Positions 49,942 through 61,518 of a DNA stretch of 64,000 nucleotides are shown piece after piece. The DNA is taken from assembly GCA_008692225.1 (NCBI GenBank), contig VICG01000013.1, positions 434,001 to 498,000 of the forward strand, given 5' to 3'. Under the pieces are notes generated by a model. It made no database searches and was not told the origin of the DNA. It saw only the letters and a program-made list of their open reading frames with translations. Source of the stretch: Monilinia fructicola. Lineage: Eukaryota > Ascomycota > Leotiomycetes > Helotiales > Sclerotiniaceae. A program made the translations under genes and the position numbers. Numbering within the stretch: position 1 is the first letter of the stretch; each line of letters opens with the position of its first letter.

Positions 49942-52585
49942 ATGGCTCCTCAAGATAGCTTCATCGACGAAGATGATGATACCTGGTATGTTCTCTCACA
50001 CTCCTTATTGATTCGTATTCCGTTTGAGCATATACTATCTTCTAAATGAACACTTTGCTTATTAAATTTCACTAGCCCACTCTGTGTTGAAGAATTCGAT
50101 CTATCGGACAAGAACTTTCAACCATGTCCTTGTGGTTACCAGGTAATTTAATCTAAATTGTCACCATCTACTGATTTGGTACTAACCCCCACTGCTTTAA
50201 GATCTGTCAATTCTGCTTCAACAATATCAAGAACAATATCAACGGCCTCTGCCCTGCCTGTCGAAGACCATATGACGAGAAAACAATAAAGTGGAAAGTC
50301 GTTACACCTGAGGAGTATGTATTCTGAATTCTCCAACAAATCAACCTGCTGACCGCAAGTTTTATAGGGTCGCTCAATTCAAGGCCAATGTTCAAAAGAA
50401 TGCTAAGAAGAAAGCCGAAATACGCCAAAAAGAAGCACAAAAGCGAGAAGTAGAAAGTCTAAATCGAAAACATCTAGCAGGTTTACGAGTGGTACAGAAA
50501 AACCTGGTATATGTGGTCGGTCTGAGTCCAAGTATACGAGAAGACGAGCTTCTTCAAACTTTACGCGGCGAGAAGTATTTTGGTCAATATGGAAAAATCA
50601 TTAAGATTGTGGTCAGTAAATCCAAACAGAACGAATCGGCTCAGAATGCTGGTTCTCTTGGGGTTTACGTTACGTTTGCTTCGAAACAGGATGCGGAACG
50701 GTGCATAACAGCGGTCAACGGTTCTCCAAACGGTGATCGAATCCTACGAGCGCAATTAGGAACTACGAAGTATTGCTCAGCATACCTGCGGAACGAGGTG
50801 TGCACAAACAAGCAATGCATGTTCTTACACGAACCAGGCGACAATGACGACAGCTATTCTAGGCAAGACTTGTCTTCCATTAACAGCGTGAACTCTCAAC
50901 GACCCTTGCCGTCAAAGGCATCTTCATCACGTACTCAAGCTCAAGCAGCACCGCCAATTCAACAAGCACAACCTTTGGCTGCCGCTACTCAACCCATGGC
51001 ACGAGAAGCTAGTAAAGATGGTTCAGACAGTGGAGATGGACCTGCACTTCCATCAACTGCTAATTGGGCCAACCGCGGTGTACAGCAGCAACGCAGCAGA
51101 AGAGGAAGTCATGCCACTAGTGGTGCCGAGCCTAGTCCTGCTATCTCAAACGCCATTCCTTCCACAACAGAAGCAGTTGAAGAGGAAACTCCGGAGCTTG
51201 TTGAAGATCAAGAGGAATCATCTGGAGAAGCTAGTCCCATCGAAGCTTCAGAACCTAGCCCTTTGATTGAAGAAGTATCGCATCCTCTGAAGGAAACCCT
51301 CGGTTTCGAACTACTAAGGTCAATCAATTCCGATGTACTCAATTGGGATGGTCCTAAGATTCATGAAGATGATCTCGCGTCTTTCCCGCTACTTTTTGAT
51401 GACCATGGTGGAGAGAAACGTCGTCTAATGCGAGAGCAGCAACAGGAGGAGGAACGTTTACATATGGAGCAGGAATCTCAAGCTGATGTTCAATCGGTGC
51501 CTGAACCTGTGGAGGAACAAGAACCGGAGAGCGGTAGTCTGCAATTGGGTGGCGAGCCCGAAGACAACGGGCGCGAGATCAATCAACCACCTGGATTCCA
51601 ACGTCGCCAAAGTTCTCAACTGCCCATCCAACGTGGCGCTACCGGTGGCCCATTTGGCCCAAGTCTCGGACAACAAAACTATCCTCAAAACATTGGGAAT
51701 TTGAGTTCTGTCAACGGGCGATCACTCACTCCATTGCAACAGTCTCAACTTTCAATGTTCAAGTCACCATCAGGCGTTCCTTCAAGCTTTATAGACCATG
51801 TTTCTTCAACTAGTGGACTTGGAAATCCGTTGCATCAAAATTCGGCACTCTTCCAGCAGCAAGGTCACAACAGACAGTCTTCACGATACAGCTTTGCTCA
51901 GGATGGTGCCGCTGGACCATCATCTATCAAGCCTTCTGCAAATACCAAGATGATGCAACAGCAAGCTTCAATGATGCCCCCTTCAAGTCATCCTCAACAA
52001 GGATTCCAGCCTTTTAATTCTTCAATCCCAGCTCCTCCCGGGTTATCAGGTCTGAAGTCTAACACCCCCCCCATTGGAGGAGGAATGTTTGGTCAAGGTC
52101 ATGGATTTGGCAACTCGATGGGTGGTGGCTCGGCCTTTGGCGGTGTTAGTAAAGATAACAGCAATGAGATGCTTCGTGAAATGTTACGGGGTCGCCCTAG
52201 TGCTGGTGGTAATCAGGGTCTTGATACAAGTAAGCGTGAGTACATGTTTCCTAATTTTCTTCATCAACAGTTCCCATCTGCCTCCTCCACTCCAGCTCCT
52301 GCTTCAGGCCTTCTGGCATCGCTCTATGGTCCTCAGACTGGAGCATTTCATGACTTCGGTCAAAAGCAGAAGAAGAAGGGAAAGAAGCACAGACATGCTA
52401 ACACTTCCTCCTCTGGGGGAGGTGGCTTAGTCGATCTTGCGGACCCAAGTATCTTGCAGGCGAGAATGCAGCATCAACAACAGAGCAATGCCGGAGTCGG
52501 ACAGGGGCTGTTTGGTGGTCAGGCTCAAGGTGGGTACAACCCCAACATGATGTATGGTGGTGGTGCAGGATTCCCTAGGTGGTAG
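49942..52585 (+). CDS. not4: CCR4-NOT E3 ubiquitin ligase Not4, short form
   Basis: Exons 49942-49985, 50076-50142, 50202-50314 and 50368-52585 encode 813 residues. The C4C4 RING finger is complete, with cysteines at 15, 18, 32, 34, 39, 42, 54 and 57 (TCPLC, PCPCGYQICQFC, LCPAC). The first cysteine codon is split by intron 1. A linker coiled coil is followed by an RRM at about 119-200 and a CCCH-type finger (YCSAYLRNEVCTNKQCMFLHE without its last residue, about 205-225). A long Ser/Gln/Gly-rich tail ends GYNPNMMYGGG..GFPRW. Not4 ubiquitinates stalled-ribosome and mRNA-decay factors within CCR4-NOT. Introns have standard ends and branch points. The family call is firm. The true C-terminus is open because the exon at 53167-55469 can be spliced on in phase. 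Confidence 0.93.
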
Positions 52586-53166
52586 ATGAGCATATTAGTG
52601 GGGCGTAATATATGGAGTGGCTTTTGTAGATAATGATCTTTCTTTTCATTTACGAGTACGGCGTTAGCAAAAAACTCTTCAAAGAGTGTTGCATTGTTGC
52701 TCGGCATAGCACAGATTTGTTTTAGCGGGCATGGCATGGCTCCAAGATGGATGCTTCGGATGCATTGGCGTCATATTGAGTTTGGAAAATCAGTGAGAGG
52801 ATCTCATGGGGTTGCTGCCATCGTTTCTTTTGTGTTTAATCATTTGGCTGCGCATCAAGGTCTAACAGGCCACGTCGGGAATTCCATCATCGTCTTCGTC
52901 GCGGCCACTTCTCCTGTACGTTATAGTCCCCGATCCCACGCCAATGACAGTGGCTGGAGAAATATATCATTCTTACATATTTTGTACCTTCAGTAGCCCG
53001 CTTTTTTTCAATTATCGAAGACGATGATGGATTCGTGATGTGACCTTGTCCCTATTCTGTAGTAGCATTGTGTACTGACCAATGTTGATATTTGCTTCAA
53101 GCTCGCCTACCCAATCATCACGCCACGTGTGTTTTTTGAGAACCTGCTAATACTTGTTTTCTTTAG
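52586..53166. other. not4 3' UTR and/or intron before the distal exon
   Basis: The stretch between the two not4 reading frames has no convincing gene. Its 3' end has strong acceptor features: GCTAAT branch, a T-rich tract and TTTAG ending at 53166. In the short form this would be 3' UTR; in the long form it is the end of an intron starting at about 52236. Confidence 0.6.
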
Positions 53167-55469
53167 AGGATTCAACTTTCGATGATGAAAGCATTACGCA
53201 CAACGTAGATACTTTAGTATCAGACAGTACGCCGTTCAGCTTACCAATGAACTATGGCGATATGTCCCGAGAAGTATCCCGATCGAATACCCCAGCTTTT
53301 CCACCTGGGCTTCCAAACCCCCATGGGCATCCTGCTCCTGCAGTCCGTGAAGAACCGATTGGAAAGCCTTCTAAGGTCCTTCCAGCCGTGGTCCCGTTCA
53401 CACCATCGAGGCAATCTAGCATGTCATACGCTCCTCGTGTTGCTACTCCTCTTACCATGTCTCAACCTTCCACACCTTCTCCAATCAAGTCCAAGGCTCT
53501 ATCAATTGCTGTCCCTGATGCACCGGCATCTCAAACACAAGCGAAGCAAGAGGTTATTAGTGCTGCAAGTTCTGGCATGTCAAAGGAAATTGCACCCCAA
53601 GCCTCCACTCCAGCCTCTATAGTTCCCACAACACCCTTGCTTTCCGCATCGGTTACTCCTGCAACGCAGAGAAATCTCTCCACTGAAGAGTTTCCAGCCC
53701 TTGGAGCACAGAAAGAAACCAAGCCTCCCGTGTCTCGGAAAGTATCAAAAGCACTTGCACCGTCTTCCAAAGCTCCATCTACTCCTAAAATTTCAAACTC
53801 CCAGAAGAGTGCCAAGGCAAGTGAGAAGAAAGTAGCACCAGCTATCTTGACGATCCCTACTTCTACCAAGCCTGTCCCGAAAATGGTGGGTCCGCCAGAG
53901 ACGCCTAATAAAACTACTCCTTCAACATCAGATTTTCCTTCGTTACCAGCATCGAAAACTTATAAATCGATCAAAGTCACGTCAACATCAAAGACGGAGG
54001 TGCCTCCGATGGGAAGCCCTGCTCCAACTTCTGCAACGTCTGCAGCTCCATATACTATGCATTTCGGTCGTCAATTTTCCAGTTCAGAAATTCCCGATAC
54101 TCCTAGTGAGCAAGACAATGCATCTCTTATGTCCGCATCAGCTTCCAGAGCGAGCTCACCTGCTCCGTCCAGGAGTGGACAGCCACGAGCTCCAAAACTC
54201 AACACGGCAAAGAAGAACAAGCTTAAGTTGGAGAAAAAGGAAAAGGCTCTCGAAGCGCAAATGGCAGCTGCAGCTGAATCTAAGAGAACTGATGAAGAGC
54301 AAGCCCCAGTTTTGGGAAGAAAGACCAAACAAAAGAAGGAGAAGACGAATGCAAGCAGTGTCACGATTGCATCTACGCCCGCGCCCAGCAGACCAGAGTC
54401 ACCTCCTGCCATAATTGCTCGAGAGGAGAGTAAACCCTCGGAACCTATTGTACCAGAGAAGCCTACTTCACGTGGTAGCGACAAGCTTGTTGGTAAGGGT
54501 GATACGAAGGCCAAGAATAAGTCAAAGGCGCAACAACCTACCCCACCTCCCGAACCACCACGAGCTCCTATTGTCGAAGATGAGGAGGTCGCAGAGAAAC
54601 TCACAGCTCCAACTTCAGCCACTCTTGTTCAGCAGCTTCAATCTGAAGGATCAATTCCCAACATTGCGGAGCATCCCATCTTCAAAATACCTATCGGCCT
54701 TGGTAATGAGAAGAAGAGAGAGAGAGATACTGCAGCTTTATCGGATCCAACTTCGAAACTACAAGTTACCCCAGAAGAAAGAGCCATTTTGAACTCGGGG
54801 AAGCCAGTTCACAAGATTGTTTCAGGATCAATACGGATCATGTACACACCTAATGGTGATTGTGTTCGCAATCTCAACGCCGAAGAAGAGGAACGATTTT
54901 TGGAACTTCAAGCCAGACTTGCAGCCGAGGCTGGACCTACTGCTTTTGTATCCGCAAAGCATGCAAGCACTGGGTTTAATTTGGTTGGCGGTCGAGCTGT
55001 TCCCAACGGACCTCCTTCGTACTTCCCATCTACCTTGGCCAGCAATAGTACACCCTTGGATGCAGTTAGTAAAATTCAACGTGATGAAGCTTTGAACTAC
55101 ATAAATCAATTCGTTATCCCATCTCTCTCCAATAACGCTCAGTTAGAAAAAGCACTGAGTGCCAATTCTCTATCTGTCGACATGCTACAAGGAAGCGACC
55201 CATCCAGCTGGGGATCTTTGAGTGGAAACTCTCCCGACAATCTTCAAGACTTTCCTTATGGCAGTGATGGCAGTATCCTCGATGCAGGAATTGAAAACAT
55301 GACGGCAACTCATATTGATCGTGGACCACAATCTCAAAATGTTCCCTTGCTGGATGAAAAGGAATCGGAGTCTGCGTTGCAGATTGCCAAGAAAGAGACC
55401 CAGGAGTTGGAGAAAAGACTTCTTGCTGTAATCAAGAAGAATAGGAAGATGCTGCTGATGGGTCATTGA
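53167..55469 (+). CDS. not4: Probable alternative last exon of not4 (long form)
   Basis: This open frame has no initiating ATG near its start and begins right after a textbook splice acceptor. It encodes about 767 residues: Pro/Ser/Thr-rich with STEEFPALGAQK and DFPSLPASK motifs, then a Lys/Glu-rich region. A conserved-looking C-terminus includes NYINQFVIPSLSNNAQLEKA and a final helical segment ending KKNRKMLLMGH. The exon needs an upstream partner contributing one base. Three donors in the short-form exon fit: GTAAGC at 52230, GTGAGT at 52236 (best consensus) and GTGGGT at 52530. With the GTGAGT donor the product is 1,464 residues. The alternative, a separate gene, lacks any visible first exon. 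From memory, long fungal Not4 proteins end in similar sequence, but I cannot verify this here. Confidence 0.72.
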
Positions 55470-55982
55470 ATGGGGGGGGATACTCGAGCTGACGGTTTTG
55501 ATGGCATGGATTGGTGAAAGGGTGATAAAAAGGTGAGGAAAGGGTGACGAAAGCATAACGTGTATGATTATTACGTGTGTACATTGTTGTATTGATATTG
55601 TATGACTTGACGGATGGGCGTGTGGGTTCACTCCACGGTGTATGAGTACCAATGGTATAGACTTATGATGAAAGGGGTGATACTGGTTGCTGTTTAGCGT
55701 TATTTGCATGATTTTAATGTTCAACAGCGATACTATCAGCTCCATTAGCACAGAATAGAATAGCATAGCATAGCATAGCACAATGTGTCATTGATATTCA
55801 AATTCAAAATCGCGTTCATTATAGATTGAGTGAAGTTGAAGAATCTTCTTGATGTGATCCAGCAAAAACCTACACATGACATTCTATTCTAGCTTGAGTG
55901 GATTTGAATGTCTGATTTCATTTGTTCACATTTCATAATGATGAGATTTTATCAATATATAATTAATGTTTTCTAGAGTTTC

Positions 55983-56059
55983 AAGTTATATAGTTATATA
56001 GTTATATAGTTATATAGTTATATAGTTATATAGTTATATAGTTATATAGTTATATAGTT
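55983..56059. repeat. (AGTTATAT)n tandem array
   Basis: More than nine nearly perfect copies of an 8-bp unit lie between not4 and the recombinase gene. Confidence 0.92.
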
Positions 56060-56134
56060 TAATATTTTTACAGAATAAAGCGAGTTCGAGGTGTTTCGGC
56101 CTCTGCATTTGATGGGGTTTATGTCCTGCGACGA

Positions 56135-56161
56135 ATATCACGTGCCCAAGGCACGTGATAT
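56135..56161. repeat. Perfect 12-bp inverted repeat containing CACGTG
   Basis: Arms ATATCACGTGCC and GGCACGTGATAT are separated by three bases. Each arm contains the palindrome CACGTG. Confidence 0.9.
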
Positions 56162-56190
56162 CTCATCACGCTAAGCGATACTGTACATAA

Positions 56191-56221
56191 AAGAGATCTC
56201 TAGATCTCCTAGAGATCTCTT
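56191..56221. repeat. Perfect 13-bp inverted repeat
   Basis: Arms AAGAGATCTCTAG and CTAGAGATCTCTT flank a five-base centre ATCTC. Each arm is itself rich in AGATCT palindromes, so the region could form a cruciform or bind a dimeric protein. Confidence 0.9.
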
Positions 56222-56588
56222 CCCTCCTTAGCTTTCTTATTCTAGTTAACTGACCTCTATTGACTCGCTCTAGTATGTGATCGTGACATGTCCTACAAGT
56301 GTGGACCTTCCTTCACCCCCTCCAAAAATTGACAACTCAATCCTTATCACCGTTTTCTGTTTTAACATCATTATTTCTAATTAAGAAAATCGTCAAAAAT
56401 GGCTGTCCGTACTTCCAACGATATTGATGGATCAAAGTTATTTAAACCATGGCTGTCTCATTACTTTTTTCTTCAATATCTACTTACCTCAACGAATACA
56501 ACTCGTAATATTACATTCATATTCAAAAACTTTTCGATTTATCTGCTCCCTCTATACTGCGAATTCTTTTTTAGCATTACAGGCGGCA

Positions 56589-59114
56589 ATGATTATGGCC
56601 AGTACTTCGAAAAAGCGTCACCTTGACGCTTCAGAGAATTTGTATCTTCAACAATTTGTCACACGGCGTAATAAACTTTAGAAACTGATCAAAAAGCCCA
56701 AGCTGACACAAAAGGATTATAAAATCAATATCCAAAAACTTAATGGATTTGGTCCTCTCGCACCAAAAAGATTTAAATGTCACAAAGAATAATATCACTG
56801 GCATATGCCGCAAGTGGAAAAGGTAAGAAAACACTTGTTTATTTCAATCTTTATCTTGCCAAGTTCACACACAATACCAGATTTTGCGAATTTAGAGACA
56901 AGCAATGCTGGCGGGCAGCTATTCAAAAATGCGATAAAGGGGCTACTATGATGTTTCTCCGATATATCTGTGAGAATGATAAAGTCCGCACATTCAGCTC
57001 TGCACATCAATATATGCGTCAGTTTAAGCAGCTCTACAATCGAATTAACGGACGATATATGGATATAAATGATGGAAATGAAGTTTTCAAGGTACAATGA
57101 TATACTTTGTCGTTGTTTGGTTGACACGGATTTCTGACTATATCATTATAGTACCTTAACACAATCTTAGTAGAAGAGTTCGGCTTGAGATGTGAAAAGA
57201 CAGCTAAATCAGTGCTGGGAGTAGATGATTTTATCCTCCTTCTTACCCATCACTGGGCCCGGGATACGTCCATATTTCTGATTGAAGACCAGCGTTTGGT
57301 ATTTGTGATGATCATGCTTTTTTTGATATATATTGGCTGTCGACCCGCCGAGCTGGTTCATGCAGCCAAAGGGAAGGTTGCTACCAATCGCGATCAAGCA
57401 CATGAAGACGACAATTGGGATAATGAATGTGAGAGCTTGGATGAGCTGAAAGATAATAATGAACCTACATATAATAATTCAGAACCTTAGGTCAATCCAA
57501 AGGACACTGAGTTTAATGATGAGGATCATGAGGATATTCTTACACGAGAATATAAAGCTCTCTGCTACGAAGACATCCGTCTCTGGATTGTTCGAAACCC
57601 TCTCTCTGGAAAACGCGACCTTCTTGGAATGGAGATCACTCTTGCTCACCACAAAGGAGCTGATAGGAAACCTAAACCGTACGTTCTCGATTTACATATT
57701 CTGATCCTTATGTTAGGCGATCTTACTAACATAATGTTGACAGGACTACCTTCCTTTTCCACGAAGAGGCTTTACCAATTCTTTGTCCTATCAGCCACAT
57801 ACTGGCCATTGCCATCAGGGATAACGCGATCAAAGTAGATGGATACACTCATGCTGAACCCTTTTTTACGAGCAATCTAAATGATCCTACAAAAGCCATC
57901 CTAGTACATTGGAAGCCAGAAAAACTCAAAGTACCGATCTTTCGGCAGGCGGTAGGGACATTTGATGGCCTGTCAACATCAGAACACAAGGCTCCCCGTT
58001 ACTCAACCTTTGCGCATTACCTTGACCGTCTTGGCTGGGCTGCTGGATTTGCACAGAAGCTGACTAGTTACTGTTTCCGTCGAGGTACTGAGAATGCTGT
58101 AGATGGTAAAAGATTTCTAAGAATATCTTATGTTCCTGCTGACGTCTTGTAGGGGCTGCCACAACTGCCGTACGCGACCAAGTGATGAGGCATAACCCTC
58201 AAACAGGAGTCTTTTGCGGATCTTATATCAACGAAAAGGTCCGGTTTATCGTTCAAGATGCGGTGTTGGACCAGCCAACAAACGTCGGATTTCTCCGTGC
58301 TTTTACACATATGAGTCTTACCTGCGATCCACGTGCTCCGATCGATGTGCCTAACGAGATTCTGAAAGCACTCCCTCCAGATCCAGAGATTATGGAGCTT
58401 ACAATAGAACGCAAAGCACACAAAAAGCAATATGGATCCTACAACCGAGCTCCACTCGAGATTCGCAAAGAGTGTGAACAACTCCGTCGACAGATTGATT
58501 CTCTACAAAAACAACGTGATCGGGCAATCAAAGTGGAGTATCGACGAGACTATTTCGATCGGATCCATAATGAAGAATTGAAAAGGCAGCTACAGAAGGT
58601 TTCAACAGACAATTATATCGAATCGTATATTGAACCTATCATTCGTCACCAGCTTCCAGAACGAACTCGAGTCCAAGAGATATTATGTAATCTCTCTCGA
58701 GATATAAGTTCAGATGATATTATCAGTCGTCGAATCCGCGCTATTGATTCAATGATAGCACTTGCCTCTCGGCAGGAACAAGTTATTCGAGTGAGCAATG
58801 ATTCAAGCAGAGCATCTCCAGAACCTTCAGAAGAGCATTCTTTGTGCAAAGATCCTTTTCCTCTTCTTTGCAAGAAAACCCAGTGTATTATATGTATTGG
58901 AGACGATCGAAGCATTTATGACTATCGAACACGAACTTATGCTACTACTCACAAAATGATGAATCATGTGGATAGTCATCTGAAAGACGCCCCAAAGTTC
59001 CAAAGGATATCCTGTACTCATCCTGTTTGCCGATCTGAAGGTCTTGTTCTCAAGCACCTGCAAGACTTCAAGAACTATGTGCAAACTGTGCATGGTATCA
59101 GCCTTCGACCTTGA
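56589..59114 (+). pseudogene. DUF3435 tyrosine recombinase (Starship-captain-related), degenerate
   Basis: Coding segments 56589-56822, 56896-57091, 57152-57678, 57744-58105 and 58153-59114 join in consistent phase across four introns of 47-73 bp. The N-terminal SAM-like core region includes NNITGICRKWKR and CDKGATMMFLRYICE. The catalytic domain has the conserved Arg in YIGCRPAELVHA, a Lys-containing LAHHKGADRKPKP strand, SYCFRRGTENA in the HxxR position and a candidate Tyr in GVFCGSY. The C-terminus has Cys/His pairs (CIIC, then H..C..H) typical of the DUF3435 family. DUF3435 proteins are tyrosine recombinases, and those at element ends move Starship transposons. Disruptions are a TAG at 56679-56681, a needed one-base skip near 56765 and an in-frame TAG at 57488-57490. 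Both stops are explained by CAG to TAG. Starting at ATG 56743 avoids the first two defects and leaves only the second TAG. Confidence 0.82.
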
Positions 59115-59492
59115 CTTGTGGTGGCGTATGTTACTTTGCTTATAATACTTCATCACACTACAACGTAATGAATAATCTCAGCAAACACCAATCGCTTCAA
59201 ATCCCCTTTTCAGCTGGCATAGCCAATAGACCTCCAGGGTATCTCTGCAGCTAAGTGAGGCTTCCATTGCGATCTAGCGGCTGCGCTATATTGTATGAAG
59301 TATAAGAAGATAGACTCACCCTTCTCAAATTCCAATCAAACTTCTTTCCTTTTCTTTTCTATCTTTGTACTTATTTCAAGATGTCGTTCACGAAGGCCAA
59401 CCTAAACATTCAACCAAGGGGTTCTCGTCACATAAAACAACCAAGGTCTGATCATGTTGTGAACAGTTCAAGAAAGAGATCATTCTCTCCAG

Positions 59493-60504
59493 ATGGTTCT
59501 CGAGGTACGTAAATGATACCACTTATTGTTCACCATTACCCTGACTCCTATTTATAGCATCCCATTATAATCGATGACAGTACTGAATCAAAGTCTGAAA
59601 CAAAAGCATCGCCACAAAAGAGACAGAGAACAACTAATCAAGATTATCTCGAACCAGCTCGTTCTACCTTTGACAAATTCTTCAAGGTTAACCAACTTTT
59701 GAGATCAAGTAAAAAGATTGTTGTAGTTAGTGGCGCCGGCATATCAACCAAAGCAGGTTGTGAGTTAATTCTTTGTATCAATATTCACAACGCTGACTTT
59801 GTGAAGTTCCTACATTCGAGGAAATCCGGAAGTCCAAACAAACCTTACACCGATCCCTCTACTCCTCTTTGAGCGAAACAGCTTCTTTTCATTCAACAAT
59901 CTCCAGCATGTTTGAAACCTTAAAATTCGATCAATGTCAACCAACTCCGTTCCATCAAATTATAGATAATCTAGCAAGCGAAAATCGCCTTCTTCGGCAC
60001 ATCACACAAAACATAGACTGCCTAGAGCCAAAATCTCCTAATCTCAACAACAAAACCTTGAGACTTCATGGTCAGAACGATCAGATGAGATGCGACATAT
60101 GCAACAGAATTTGTTCATTTCAGCCTCTACTCTTTCTCGAAACTGATCTGCCAGACTGTCAACAATGCATTCACAGAAGTCAGGTGCGGATCTCGAATGG
60201 ACAGCGAGCACTTTCTATTGGCAAGCTCAAACCCAATGTACTTCTATATGGGAACTCTCATTTGGATGACGACATTCTCGACATTATCAATCAAGATCTT
60301 GCGACGTGCCCTGACCTGGTATTAGTCGTTGGAACAAAGCTGCAAGTACCCGGGGCTCGAGAAATTAGTACAAGGCTATGTAAAGCTGTACGGAGAGCCG
60401 GTGGAATGGCTGTTTGGGTTGGTTATGACAATCCTCCATCAAAGTGTCTCTTTGATTATGTGATTCAGGGCGATTGTCATGCAATAACGCTGAGTCATGT
60501 GTAG
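59493..60504 (+). CDS. Divergent sirtuin (Sir2/Hst-type)
   Basis: Exons 59493-59504, 59558-59759 and 59807-60504 give 303 residues. Rossmann-fold NAD motifs include VVVSGAGIST (residues 59-68) and TQNIDCLE. The catalytic His is in LRLHGQNDQ and zinc cysteines are in CDIC and CQQC. PNVLLYGNSH and VVGTKLQVPG resemble the Hst3/Hst4 branch, which removes H3K56 acetylation. Two usual positions are altered: the Arg of the FRS motif after AGxPxF is Glu, and GTS is GTK, so activity is uncertain. The start is ambiguous. ATG 59381 opens a basic 41-codon peptide (MSFTKANLNI) that is one base out of phase with exon 2, whereas ATG 59493 (MVLE) is in phase. The 53- and 47-bp introns have CTGAC branch points. 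Confidence 0.82.
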
Positions 60505-60749
60505 ACTGCATATAGAAGAGCTAGTACATCTGCATTCTCACACATCGATATCAAAAACGGATTTTCTATTTTCTTTCTTCAGTTGTCAGTTGGCAATAAA
60601 CTTGCCGATACTCTTTCTCGCTCTACAGCAGATACTACTTATTGCTAATGTCTGTCCCTATTGCCTTCAGATTTCCCTTCGAACATCTTCCCTGACCCTC
60701 CTGGATTTTCGGTTGCAGCTCCCTCCTCTCGCCCTGCACCATTAATTTT

Positions 60750-61300
60750 TTGTATCATTCCGTTGCACCGAACACTTCTTGCAGCCATTCCAGCTACATT
60801 TTCTCCTTTCGAACCTTCAATTTCCAGTCTCGCTCGTCCCTCAACTCACCAGCCTGGCTGCTCACCAAGCAGCTATTTATCGAGTGGGTTTCTATTCGCG
60901 CCGTTGTATCAACAGGTCAGCTTATATCTGACTACAGCTATGCCAGCCTACGTCAACCTACTCGTAGGTAATCTCCCTTGTATAGAAGAAGCTGGCAAAT
61001 GTAGTCTTGAAGGCTGTTGACAGGTTGAGGCCGTCAAGACGCGCTGATGGAAAAGGGCGAAAGGTACCCTGGGATAGTGAAGCCGACTTGACCTTTGGGG
61101 ATTGGATTGCTATACGGCAAATACCAACTGAGACAGCACGCAGGCTGGGACTATTCAACGCATCTGTCGAGAGACCCTGGAGAGTGGAGTGGGAACGAAG
61201 GTCTAATTCTTTGCTCTTTCAACAACTTCGTATCCTCCACCAAGATTTAACCTTCGCGGACGCGCTATTGCTTTTTTCCGCAGAAGGAAGAACAAACTAG
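60750..61300 (+). CDS. Unrecognised two-exon gene fragment
   Basis: Segments up to 60967 and 61024-61300 join in phase across a 56-bp intron (GTAATC..GACAG). The join is smooth: DYSYASLRQPTRR into LRPSRRADGKGRK. The second segment encodes PWDSEADLTFGDWIAIRQIP and WRVEWERRSNSLLFQQLRIL, soluble and coding-like. The 5' end is unclear: no ATG opens the first segment, so an earlier exon is likely between 60505 and 60750. I do not recognise a family. It lies just downstream of the sirtuin, in the putative cargo of the DUF3435 element. Confidence 0.45.
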
Positions 61301-61518
61301 GAACCTACCTCGCAGCTTGTCCTGCGGAACTTGTTAGATACTCGTTGAAATAAGCAAAATTTACATCATATGCTCAAGGATTAAGGGTTGGAGTTATTAT
61401 ATAAAACAGCATTGATAGTCCCTATCTAATAATAAGATCATTCTACACCACTTACAACCAAGCAGACCATCACTCAGAAGATCGCCATCAAGCGGACCAA
61501 CAACCAGAAAGTCATGAT

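Larger units (their letters stand above)
55470..56588. other. Junction region upstream of the DUF3435 element
   Basis: This is the non-coding transition between not4 and the recombinase. It holds the 8-bp tandem array at 55983-56059 and two perfect inverted repeats at 56135-56161 and 56191-56221. A frame at 56399-56626 starts with ATG (MAVRTSNDIDG) and may be a first exon of the recombinase gene, but its later part looks non-coding. Confidence 0.5.

Noticed and set aside
54071..54622. 183-codon minus-strand ORF
   Set aside because: It is an antisense shadow of the distal not4 exon.
55185..55781. 198-codon minus-strand ORF
   Set aside because: It overlaps the conserved not4 C-terminus in antisense and continues into intergenic DNA with no domain.
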